Assembly (NCBI RefSeq): GCF_000003815.2
Contig: NC_049981.1
Span: 7,565,290-7,613,070, forward strand
Source: Branchiostoma floridae
Taxonomy: Eukaryota; Chordata; Leptocardii; Amphioxiformes; Branchiostomatidae
Length of the DNA stretch: 47,781 nt
Direction of reading: 5' to 3'
Shown here one piece after another: positions 1 through 12,100 of the stretch. A program made the translations under genes and the position numbers. A model generated the notes under the pieces. That model saw only the letters and a program-made list of their open reading frames with translations. It ran no database searches and had not been told where the DNA came from. How positions within the stretch are numbered: position 1 is the first letter of the stretch; each line of letters opens with the position of its first letter.

Positions 1-2170
1 ACATCCCAGAGACCTGGCCATTTTCTTTGAGGTAGATTTTGTTTGAGAGTTCCAAGTGAGACACTCGTCAATGGTTGTGCCTAGCAGTTTTACTTCTGTA
101 ACTTGTTCTATGCTTTTACCGTCCACAGTCAAGGCAAGTTTGGGCCTTTTTGACATTTTAGGGTTACTTCCGAGAACTATGCATTTTGTCTTTGATGCGT
201 TCAGGAAAAGCTGGTTCATTCTTACCCAGTTGCAGATATTGTTCACTTCTGTTTGTAAATTACTGGAGATTGTCTCAATTGCAGGGTCAAAGGTGTAGGC
301 TGAGGTGTCGTCAGCGTACATATCTGCTGTGGCCTTACTTACCGCGGCAAGTGGCAAATCATTTGTGTAGATGGTGAATATAAGGGGTCCCAAACAACTC
401 CCCTGGGGAACACCACAGGGTAGTTCCAAGAAGGAGGAGTTAGTGCCATTAATGTGGACACATTGTTGCCTCCCTGTCAAATAACTTGCCATCCATGTAG
501 TTGTAGATTCGCTAAAGCCATAGCAGCCAAGTTTCTGGAGTAGACGGCTGTGATCAACAAGATCAAATGCTGCCGAGAAATCCAGAAAAATGGCGCCTAC
601 TAGGCTTCCCTGATCTATACTTTGATACCAGTCATCTACCATGTGTAGCAGTGCCGTACAAGTTGAATGGTTTTTCCTGTATGCACGCTGGTGATTAGAC
701 ATAAGTGAGTTCTGTTGGAAATAATCTGACACCTGAATACTAACAATACGTTCCATTATCTTGCTAGTAGCAGGAAGAAGGCTAATAGGCCTACTGTTTG
801 CACCACAGAAGGGAGCTGTTGCTGACTTGGGAATGGGCACTACCTTAGCCTTCTTCCATTCCCTAGGGAAGACTGAGGTAGCAAAAGACAAGTTAATGAT
901 ATAGCAAAGAGGAGTGGACACTAGCTCTGCTGCAAGTCTCAGGAGTTTATTGTCCATGTTGTCCAGCCCAGCTGCTGTTCCCTCTGGCAAGTCTATAAGG
1001 AGCTTGTACACCTCCTCTCTTCTTACTTGCTGAAAAGCAAAACTGCAGTCCTTGTCAGTCATGATGTTTTCTTCGATCAGGTGTAGCAAGGTGTCATTAC
1101 TTTGTTGATGCATGTCTTGCCGCAAGATGTTTACTTTGTTCAGGAAATAGTTGTTGAAGTGTTCAGCAATATCCTTTGCTTTAACAAGGTAAATGCCATC
1201 CTGTTCAACTACACCAGTCGACCGTTTAGATCCTTTGCCCAGGATCCCGTTTAAGGTTTTCCACATTGCTTTAGGGTCACCTTTACTCTCTTCTAGCTTT
1301 GTTTTGTGGAATGCAGCCTTCTTTTTCCTGTTTAGATTCACGACTGTGTTTCGGAGTTTCTTGTAAACCTCGAAGTCAGACTGGAGACCCGAGGCAACCG
1401 ATTCTCTCTTAGCCTCATCCCTAAGACACATCAGTTCCCTGAGCTCATCGTCTAGCCATGCCACTGGGTTTGACTTCACTGCTCGTTTTCTCATAGGAGC
1501 GTGTTGATCAGCTATATCATTAAACATGACTGTGAAGAGGTGAAGTGCATCATTGACGTCTGATTCCTCCAGCACAAGATGCCACGGTACCATTTCTGCA
1601 TCCTTCAGAAAATCTTCAGGGCAGAAATTCCGGTAGGTTCGCTTGAATACTACCCTTGCCTGTGTTTTAGGGACTTTGGTTTTCCTAGTAATGTAGACCA
1701 TGTTGTGGTCTGAGAAGCCTACAGGAACAGATCTAGCTGGAGTGCATCTGTCCTTACAAATTCTTAAAACCAAATCGATACAGGTTGCAGTCCGATGGTT
1801 GTTTTTGTTTACACTGATCCTTGTGGGAGCATTCACCACTTGAAACAAGTTGCAACTTGTCACTACTTCCTTTAAGTGGTTCGTCATGTGACAAGTTTGA
1901 TTTAACCAGTCTATGTTCATATCGCCCATCACAAAGACCTCTGAGCGGGTGTCAGTAGCTTTGTCAATGGATGCTAGGATTTCACTGAGATGCTCCAGTC
2001 CTGTTCTAGGCGGTCTGTATATGCAACTAAGTAGTATTGGTTTTGTTTGTGGCAAACATACCTCAATCCAAAGCATTTCGATGTTTTCTTTCTCCAGGTC
2101 TGTCCTATGCCCCCATGGCAGTCCCTCTCGAATCAGAAAAGCTACTCCTCCTCCGTTCCTGTTCCTGTCT
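1..2170 (-). mobile_element. Non-LTR retrotransposon (LINE), APE endonuclease plus reverse transcriptase ORF, partial
   Basis: The minus strand reads as one open frame of about 720 codons from the gap edge to the left edge of the window, with no stop seen. Codon positions checked at four separate places share the same frame. An endonuclease part comes first: an N-terminal GGGVAFL stretch, a GDMN motif near 1909-1929 and SDHNMVY at 1693-1713. The reverse transcriptase follows, with GVPQGS at 397-414 and the catalytic YADD at 307-318. An APE domain followed by an RT is the layout of the Jockey/CR1/L2 group; I cannot name the clade. The 5' part is lost in the gap and the 3' end is outside the window. 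The unbroken frame suggests a fairly recent copy. Small plus-strand ORFs here are shadows. Confidence 0.93.
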
Positions 2171-2814
2171 NNNNNNNNNNNNNNNNNNNNNNNNNNNNNN
2201 NNNNNNNNNNNNNNNNNNNNNNNNNNNNNNNNNNNNNNNNNNNNNNNNNNNNNNNNNNNNNNNNNNNNNNNNNNNNNNNNNNNNNNNNNNNNNNNNNNNN
2301 NNNNNNNNNNNNNNNNNNNNNNNNNNNNNNNNNNNNNNNNNNNNNNNNNNNNNNNNNNNNNNNNNNNNNNNNNNNNNNNNNNNNNNNNNNNNNNNNNNNN
2401 NNNNNNNNNNNNNNNNNNNNNNNNNNNNNNNNNNNNNNNNNNNNNNNNNNNNNNNNNNNNNNNNNNNNNNNNNNNNNNNNNNNNNNNNNNNNNNNNNNNN
2501 NNNNNNNNNNNNNNNNNNNNNNNNNNNNNNNNNNNNNNNNNNNNNNNNNNNNNNNNNNNNNNNNNNNNNNNNNNNNNNNNNNNNNNNNNNNNNNNNNNNN
2601 NNNNNNNNNNNNNNNNNNNNNNNNNNNNNNNNNNNNNNNNNNNNNNNNNNNNNNNNNNNNNNNNNNNNNNNNNNNNNNNNNNNNNNNNNNNNNNNNNNNN
2701 NNNNNNNNNNNNNNNNNNNNNNNNNNNNNNNNNNNNNNNNNNNNNNNNNNNNNNNNNNNNNNNNNNNNNNNNNNNNNNNNNNNNNNNNNNNNNNNNNNNN
2801 NNNNNNNNNNNNNN
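2171..2814. other. Assembly gap (N run)
   Basis: A run of 644 N removes the 5' part of the LINE and its junction with the flanking DNA. Reading frames drawn across it are meaningless. Confidence 0.99.
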
Positions 2815-3486
2815 AAATTATATATGATCATGGAAAGTGCATTTTAAACATTCCGTACCCATCACCTTAATATCCATAATTCAACATGGCCACAATTTAA
2901 CACGTTCAAAATACACCGACTTAACACGTATACAAAGATAATTATTAGATACACTTGCAAAAGACACTGATTGTGACTCTGTACATGTGCATATAAATTG
3001 GCATTTTTATGGGACTTCAGTCGAAAAAATCTCTAAGAGGCGACATACGATGATAATTGACAGACTTTTATTCATTAATTGACGTCTAGCATCATTAGAC
3101 GTGAAATCAAACTTTTAGTTCATTTTCTTTTTAAATTTTACACAATAACTTTCAATCCAGAAAACCTAAAGCGAGCCATGCTTATAAAATGAGCAGGTGT
3201 TTGGCAAAAAGGCTTGTACCAATCACAATACTATGGCTAACACTTTCACAAGACACTGACTTCGCATGCACATGTCAATTTTACTAAGTTTTTCACTACC
3301 TGTGTTTGTTTTAATGCCTGAATATGCAATTCAGTGCGCCACAGCGCTGCAATCTATTTGTAGACTGATAGAAGTGCAATCAACAAACAATTATTAATGA
3401 TTAAAAAGAAAAAAAAAACAGAAACAAGTCATTTCTGTCGACATCCTCTTATATATATGCCATGGCATCATCATCATCATCATCGT
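2815..3486. other. AT-rich 3' flank of gene A
   Basis: No coding signal is visible. A minus-strand AATAAA-type signal at about 3067-3072 lies roughly 420 bp past the gene A stop and could be its poly(A) signal. A short ATC-type microsatellite sits at 3466-3484. Confidence 0.5.
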
Positions 3487-3633
3487 TCAAGACTGGCAGA
3501 TGTACCACCTATCCGCACAGCAGTCATTGTTGTCCCACATGGGATCAATGGTATATCCTGACGCCCAGTATTGAACGCACATTCGTGGACACACCCAGTT
3601 CTCCCTTTCACTTGGCTTACCTGGGTGCCATCC
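3487..3633 (-). CDS. Gene A last exon: C-terminal half of CTLD
   Basis: The exon starts after a TTATCTATCAG acceptor in phase 0 and ends with a TGA at 3487-3489. It encodes a GWHPGKPSE loop, then CPRMC, WDNNDC and WYIC, the usual C-terminal CTLD framework with its cysteines. The sugar-specificity tripeptide, normally EPN or QPD, reads KPS here. This suggests lost or altered calcium-dependent sugar binding. Confidence 0.88.
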   Translation of the reverse strand, partial: GWHPGKPSERENWVCPRMCVQYWASGYTIDPMWDNNDCCADRWYICQS

Positions 3634-6161
3634 CTGATAGATAAGGAAAAACACCTTTATGTCAGCCAGATCTAGCTTGCTGTATGCAATGTTCAAACTA
3701 TTGTGATCTTTTATTTGTCCGTTTTCTAGAATGCACTCGATGCAATGTAGTCTCCAAGCAGACCCTACGGTGCCTTAGAGGTAGTATCAAAGCTGGCAAA
3801 GGAGCCCTTTTGACTCCCTTTGGCCCGTTTGACTCTCTTTGGCCAGCTTTGATACTATCTGTAAGGCACCGTAGGGTCTGCTTGGAGACAAGATACAACG
3901 TACCATCCCCTCCTATACGTTTTCACCTTTTCCCGTGGGCACAAAGTCCCGCGAGGGGCATTGCCCAGTAATATGTAGCTGTAGACATGTTGTACATTGG
4001 GGTGTAGACAGGTAGTCTAAAAAGCAACAATCATGATCATCGAAGCAGACTAACCAGGAGGTAAGAACGGAAGGATGAGAAGAATGCACGAAACTTGGCA
4101 GAGACACGAATGCTAACCCCAATGTCAAAGATAATGAAATGTACAAGGTACAAGAACAATACTTTAAAGTATTGTTCTTGTACACAGAACGCATACCTGG
4201 TAGTGTCCTAGACGTGTTCCGTCCACCCATTTCCAATCGGAGCCATCCTCTTCCAGACCAATCCAATAAAGTTGGATAACGGACTTGCTTCCAGACCCTT
4301 TGACCAGGCGTCTCAGAGCGAGGTCCAATTCTTTCGTTTTAGGCATGGCCAGAGTAGCCCCTTCCGCCTTACAGGCCAGTTTTGCTTTCCAAAATGCCTT
4401 TGGCTGGGTAACCAGCCGGAAGCAGTGCCGCCCGACTGGTATGTAACCACCCTTGCAGTCCTGTCGCTCGTGTCCAATTGCAACACCTGAAACAGGTACG
4501 CTGGATCTATTGCCATCGTTTATGCAAAATTGTCCCGAGACCGGGTTTTGTTTTGTTTTAGTCGTGTTTCTTCAAATATTGACATACACATTGCGGTGTT
4601 GCTAAACATAGTCAAACATATATAGCGCGAGCGTATCACTAGAAAGAATTTACAGTTGCCAGAATAATCTGCCGCATCAGGTTTTACGCCAGTGCGATAC
4701 TCGCAGTAGTGAAAGCGCCCTATATAAATATTAGATAACCATGTTAATTAACGTAGTGAAGGCCTACCCAAAAATGTTGTTACTTGGACTTCGCACAGGG
4801 TCAGTATTCGGGAGGCCCCAGGAAGACGGATGCCCACATAACGACCCATTATCATCTGACAGGGGACGGAAATGGACGGCTGGTTCAGGTTGATGTGATG
4901 ATCACCTCCACACTGGGGGTTCGTGCTGACCTGGTCGGAATCCCCGATGTGGATGTTGAAGGGGTTGATTCGTTCCGAACAACAGTCCTGGCGGTTGAAG
5001 ATAGCTACCCTGTAGATTTTGATAGCAATGGAAGCTGAGTTTTGTGCACATTTGGATGCACGTTCTTTAACATATAATCGATAGATTATAAGTCACCTTA
5101 ATCCGTGTATTTGAAATAGGAATTACTCATTGACAAGCAACCGGATATGACTTTGGAAACGGTGAGACGTTTAACCCTATTCAGACCGGGCTTTTTTGGT
5201 CCGGGACCGGGGGGGGGGGGGCTTTTGAGGCCCTCCAATTCTAAGTCCTATAACTCTATCACGACGTGCCTTAGGGCCACCAAATTTTCAGGACATGATG
5301 TCGACATAAGATCTAACAAGTCTTTGACGTTGACGTTACGTAATTATGACCTCATCAAGTGGATTATACTGGCCGGACCCATGAAAAAATGGTATTCTCA
5401 GAAAAATTCAAGTTATGCTACGAAAATGTAACAACAAGTGCAGATAACAGAATGATGATGTTTATTACAACTTGCGTTGCCAGCAACATCAATGACGTCA
5501 AAATGACGTCATAAAATGACGTCATGCACATCTAAGATATGAGTTGGGCTCCGCCATATTATATCCAACACTTTGAATTTTTAAAACTACTTTTTTTGCA
5601 ACAAATAATCACAAAGGACAATGGAAATAGACTAAATTCATTCATTTAGATGGTTTTTGATGAAAAAATATCAGGTAGTTACAAATTTTATGGGATAATT
5701 AGCTTGTTATACTTGATCTGGCCATTCGGTCCGCCCTCTTGGATTTTGGGCTGATGACGTCATCAAATTAGCATAATTTATGCAATATAATTATGAAAGA
5801 TATGCTTAATAATATAAGATTTTATTTATGTAACAAAATAGCAGCAATATAGCAAATAAATGTGAAAAATACATTGTTAGAACCAAAAATAGTGATTTTT
5901 GGCAAAACTGCCTGTCAACAAACGGTTGCCATGGCAACACGAAAAAATGGAAAAAATTTCAAACTTCGTAAAATTGTTGCCAACAATATTTTAGGAAAAC
6001 TCGCTAAATTTGGTGGCTCTAGCGTAAGCCGTTCTGGCGTTATAGGACATCGAAGTTGGCGCAGGCCTCAAAAGCCCCCCCCCCCCCGGTCTGAATAGGG
6101 TTAAAAAAGTCCGTTATCCTCTGTCAGAGACATCGAAGAGATCTAAAAGCTGAAGAGTACT

Positions 6162-6197
<36 letters not shown>

Positions 6198-9100
6198 TGT
6201 GTGTGTGTGCGCGCGCGCGTGTGTGTAAAAGCTGTACACATGCCTGGACATAAAAGGTTTCTTTTACATAACCAACTGGAGTTCTGAAGAAGCAGTCTGG
6301 AGAAGGAAGTCCATTTCAGTGCTGAACCAGGACGAAGGGGGGGGGGGTGTACAAACTCAGCCAAGTTTGGATAGTGTTCCCGTCGTAAAAGCGCCACCTA
6401 CATCGGCTACATATAACGGCGTGAAGCAGAACTCCAGTTAGAAGCTCTGAGGAAGGTGTCTGACAGACATCGAAACGTCAGCAGGTGAGAAAAGCTGGTT
6501 GTGTAAAAGAAAACTCTTATGTCCTATGATTTACTAACCCGATAAAATTATTTTCGGATGTACACATACCTGCCGATCGCATACGTTTGCCCAAGGTCCA
6601 CCCACCAGGCTGGGTTATCCTCCCCCGGGGTATTAGCAGTGTGTGTACAGGATCCAGAGCCGTACGAGGTATCGGTATTCCCGTCTACGGCATGGCTGGC
6701 AACACCATTGACATCATAGAAAGTGGTTGTTTGGAACGCTGACTTTCCCTGGGCAATATTGGCTTCTAGCGCACACGAGAGATTTACCATTAGCAGTGCC
6801 ATACTTATGTTGAAGACTCTGGCATAGTTGCCGTGTCAAAATCTCAAGGTTTTTCACGAGACAGATTCAGTGTCACGCAGGTGATAACGTTACATACAAT
6901 ATTGTTTGATGGCTACATACACGTCGGTTCATAATTAGATCATCTGCAGATCTCAGCTCTAGCCAGTCTCGGGTCAGTTTACCATAATCGTAATAATTAT
7001 TGGTACAACTCGAACAGAAAGGCAGGCTCTATGAGTCAGACTGTGAGTGGGTGTGGTGTGGGTTCTTGATAGCATATCATCAGAGAAAAGTATAATAAGA
7101 TGTTCGAAAAAGCCTAAATCGTAGATCTATAGAGTTGGCAAGTAGGCTGAGATAACCAAACCATGGCCAGTACTTGTGCTTGATTTAAACCTTGTTCGTA
7201 AGAGTCAGGAACATATTGTTATGGTTTCTTTTAATTTCTTCTTACAGTGAAAGACATTATAGGAACGTATTTAACAGCTAGATCCGCATTTGGATGGTTG
7301 AAGAAGCACAAAAGCGATCAGGTGGCTATTCAGAAGAGACAAGGGACACAATCAAAAATTCCTACGATGCTGGAATAAATTAAAACAATATCCGATGTTC
7401 TGCGATGGCTGATTTTGATTACGATTTAGCTGCAATTTACTGCGATCATCGTGCGATATGCGAATATGCTATCGCAAGTACGTCGTACGCGTTTTGTTAC
7501 CTACCTACCTACCTAGCCCCTTGACCTCCAGGTCGTTGGGGGGACAAGGTAGACGCGTTTTGTTACCGGAGCTTAACCCTTGCAACTGTTACTGTGGACC
7601 TTGTTTGTATTGGTATGTCTGTTGTGTGTTGAGTTGAAACCCCCTACTAGCTGTGTAATGGTAGGACCCAGAGGGGTCAGAGAGAAGGACATGAGGTCAT
7701 ACAGGAGTCTGAGTGAGAGACCTAGAGAGGGGAGAGGCACTCCTGGAGGAAGTCCAGGGGGCTGTGTGCCATGTGCGACGAGAGATGAAGAATAAAATGG
7801 ACTGGACCTAGATCAAAAGATTATTTTATTTACCTGCTGAGCTTCCGAGGAAGTTCAGTTCTCTTAGCCATGGCTGCCATCCCGAGTGGGTCCGAGTGAT
7901 GAGGAAATTCCAGTACTGCGCTGTTCCCCAGAACCCGCCGAACTCCTGGCGGTGGGCTATCCCTCCCTGTACGTTAGTAACGGACACGACATCTTCCCAG
8001 CTGTACGGACTCCCAACCTGCGACTTTTGCAACGTGAAGGCTGCGATGTCATGGACGGTGTCTCCGTAGTTGTTGACTGCGATGCCGGTCAGAGTTTGGG
8101 GCACTGTGAGGTTTAATGTTATGTACCAGCTCTTGTAGCGTTGGTGGGTATTGTGAGAGTTCCAGTAGGTCCCAGTGTCCCCATCCAAGGCTTTTGCGGC
8201 ATCATACGTCACCAACGGTGTGCTGGTGGACCCCACAACCCATGACGAATCCCGTATCAGCCACCCTGGGGAAGTGGATGCAGAATTGTTATGCCATGTC
8301 TATCGAAACTTGGAAGGCAAAATCACACAAAACATGTACTATTGGAATAGAATGAGCTGGTACAGTTGTCGACCCTTACAATAATAACCTCTAAAATAAC
8401 TCTGGCCTACAAGAAGATCATAAAAGATAGTACAAACAATAGGGTACGACTACCGCAACCCTGTAGACCTACTGGTATTTCGTTACGGTATATCATTTTT
8501 GTCAGAATGACATGACGTTACGTCTCTGCAAATACATGTCTAAAATTAAGTTCAATATTGCTGTGATATAAAATTTATATTACAGGACATCGTGCCAAAC
8601 TATCGTAGCTACATCATATCCATATGGCAACTTTGTTATTTGCTGCAGTTAAAATAACATATTGAAATTTAAAAACTTCTCAAGCAAAGCCATATTGTTA
8701 TTGTTAGGTGTTGCATTCTCCTACGCCTATCTGGATGTACCCTGCTTTCTCAACCGTCACTCTTAGTTCCTGTGGTCGCAGCCCCCCCCCCCCAATCATA
8801 GAATAGGCCTTTCAGTTTTCAAAAGGGGTAAGTATGTTTAAGCGATAAATCTAAAATCTGACAGATATGAAGTGACCAGCGGGCACCGATAAAAAGGCCG
8901 CTTTCGTCGACGTCCTATCGAGACAACTTTTTTACGTTATGATTGCAGTATCTCATACGTATTAGGGACGACAGGCATTGGATATTAAGGAAACATTAGT
9001 AGGGCACACAAATATACAACATTGTACAGCTGTCTATGTGATTAGTTACATGAGGAGAGTTCAATTTGTTTATATCTACTTAGTGTAGGACAACAACTTT

Positions 9101-12100
9101 GTCTCCTGAGTATCATACCTTCGTGGGTCGTTAAAGGTCGTTGCTTTGTAGTCCTCTGAAGCTGGTCAAACACTGTCCTTTCGACAGAATGTGTCAAAAC
9201 CTGGCGACAAATAATAGTACAAGTATGTTTGTATCACTGTAGAGTACAAATCGGTATTTCATTATAGGCTAGGGAATTTCACAGATCTTTGACATTTTCT
9301 TACTTTATCATTAGTTGCTGATTGTCTTTGCTTGCGGAAACATGATCGTTTCCAGATTCGTATCGATGGAAGACACTTAAGCACTCGTTTCACGGATGTC
9401 GTCCATATGTAGGCAAGGCTGTTGAATTGGTTGCGTCATTATTTAACCAGGGGATTTGGGATGAGTGACTCAAGGGCGTGGATGTTACTTGATTAGAAGA
9501 GGCATTTATTCAAATACAAAGCGGTCATAATGGTGGAGAGAGATTGAATAGAATCATGGGATCCCTATCAGCAATGATGTCATGGAAGTGACGTCATACC
9601 TCATTAACATGTCATAGTGGCGTTGGATAGCTGCTTCCTTCACAATCAAATAGAGCTATACAGTCATAAGCAGCTGGCCCAGCTACCCTGCGTATCTAAA
9701 TGTGCACTCTCACTGCACTTGGGTCAAGCTTGCGTCACTGCGGGGTCATTCACTGCAGCACTGCTGTGTTACTTTCTCCGATTTTTTAAATAATTCAGAT
9801 ATTGCGTAACACGTGAAAGTAAGACACCAACACACCCAAAACGTAAGAAAGTTGAACTTCGTTCTTTATCTCTGAAATTCTTTGAGTATCTTTCGAACCC
9901 CGAGGTGACGCAAGCGTGACGCAAGTGCAGTGAGAGTGCACCTTAAGGCTAAGGCTATGTTTAAAAAAATATTTTAACGTAAAAGCTTTTGTGTTAAAAA
10001 TAACATTATAGTACATTTAAATTGCGATTTATCATACAATGCAGGTAATTTCAAAGGAATTATTTTTACGTTAGCTGTAGTTTCAGCTGCAACTGTCTTT
10101 GCTGTTCCGGTTTGCGGAAACACCCTCGTTTCCAGATCAGTAGAGAACACTTTAGGCACCGTCACATCATCAGTTGTCTTCGATAAAAGAGAAGCTATTG
10201 TATTGGCCGAATCTTCCGTCGCAACCGTCATGAGCTGTTTAAAATGTAGATATATAAGAATATAACTTATTTGTATCTGAAGAATACGAATATATACACT
10301 GAGGTGCAGTACTTTGTAAGGCCTACTGGCTTACTGACTTACTATTATAGTGCATCTTTAAAGGTAAGGACATTTCAAAGACATTAGATGGACTTCTTCT
10401 TACGATAGCTGTAGTTGCAGGAGTGACTGCTTTTGCTGTTCCGGTTTGCGGAAACACCCTCGTTTCCAGATCAGTAGAGAACATTTTAGGCACCGTAACA
10501 CCATCAGCCTTCTTCGATGAAAGAAAGGTTGTTGCATTGGTTGGATCTTCCGTCACAATCCTCTTGAGCTGTTTAGAATGTAGATAGATCAGAAAATAAC
10601 TTATTTGTATCTGATGAATACAAATATACTCAGTTGCAGTAATTTGTAAGGCTTACTGGCTTACTGACTTATTGACCGCGTGCCTGCGAAGCTGGTGTGT
10701 TACGCCGGAGGGCGATAATACCGGCTATATAGATACAGATACAGATACTAAATATAATTGCAATTCATTAAAGGTCAGGATATTTTAAAGACCTTTGATG
10801 GACTTATTCTTACGGTAGCTGTAGTTGCAGGTGTGACTGCTTTTGCTGTTGCGGTTTCCAGAGACACCCTCGTTTCCAGATCAGTAGAGAACACTTTAGG
10901 CATCGTCACACCATCAGTTGTCTTCGATGAAAGAAAGGTTGTTGCATTTGTTGGCTCTTCCGTCACAAACATCATGGTCTGTTTAAGATGTAGATGGCAA
11001 AATGCAACTTGTTATTCTTCACTGCATAGTCTTGTTCGGCACACAATACTCTTTTAGTCTTCGGAAGACCTTTCAACGACTTGTCTGTCGTTTACATTAG
11101 TGCATGGTGAAGAGGTTCATCAGTCACCTATGAATACAGTTACTCCAAATTTTCTTCAAGCAATGACTGTTTTTAAAGGTAAGGTGCATACCTCCAAATT
11201 TTCGACGGCTGACAGTCCATCATAAAGAATTATCATATCCAGCTGGAGGGTGCGAAGCTGAACCGCAATGAGGGTTGGGATCTGCCCAAGTCCTGCGTAT
11301 ACCCCTACTCCGCAAGGAGGCGGGGCAGATGATCTACGCAAGCCTGACCTAGTTTTCGTGTTCTCTCGCGTGATCAAGACAAGGTCATTCTCCGTGAACA
11401 AGATGGGCTGTCAGCCGTCAAAAATTTGATATGTACCTTACCTTTAGAAACAGTCATTGCTTGAAGAAAAATTGGAGTAGCTGAATAGTTTTATCGGTGC
11501 TAATATAAATGAAGTTGTCATGTCAGAGAAAATCGAGCTTGACCTATTTTGGCTTGACAAAAACACGACAAACAAGTCAATAACAGAGGTTTGTGTACCA
11601 GACAAGACTATGTTTAGTTAATTATCCCTGAACAAAAACGGTGGTCGCCATAGACGTCCCGAAACATATGATCCATTGCTTACTGAGTCGCGTGTTCTAT
11701 CTGCATAAAGTGACGTCCCGATAGCAGTGGATTGTTCATTCCTTGACAAAGATTGGTGCTGTTCAGTCGAAAATTTGGGTGAATCCAATTTTTGCATTGG
11801 GAATTACAGTTTAACTAGTTCAATAATGACTGATACCAACACATATTAACTTTCAAGTTAATTATCCAACCTGATGAATATTTTAGGAATGACTTATTTT
11901 CGTTGGAAAGTCAAATATGCAATGCAAGCTGGGCACTGAATGGCCATGTGTGATATCTTGTGTATAAGATTATGAATAAAACATGTGCATCATGCTAGCA
12001 ACTCCTAAGTATTTACCATTTGTTGTTATTTTGAATTAAAGCTATTCCGTTTATTTCAAGATCGGAGGAAATTCTTGCCACCACATTGGATTGTCAGTGT

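Noticed and set aside
1913-2870. Long ORFs spanning the N run
   Set aside because: They exist only because undefined bases cannot contain stop codons.
4784-5038. Plus-strand ORF of 84 codons
   Set aside because: It is the antisense of the F-type lectin exon, which has the conserved domain on the minus strand.
11156-11401. 81-codon minus-strand ORF as a gene
   Set aside because: It lies wholly within the foldback element at 11141-11479 and shows no domain.
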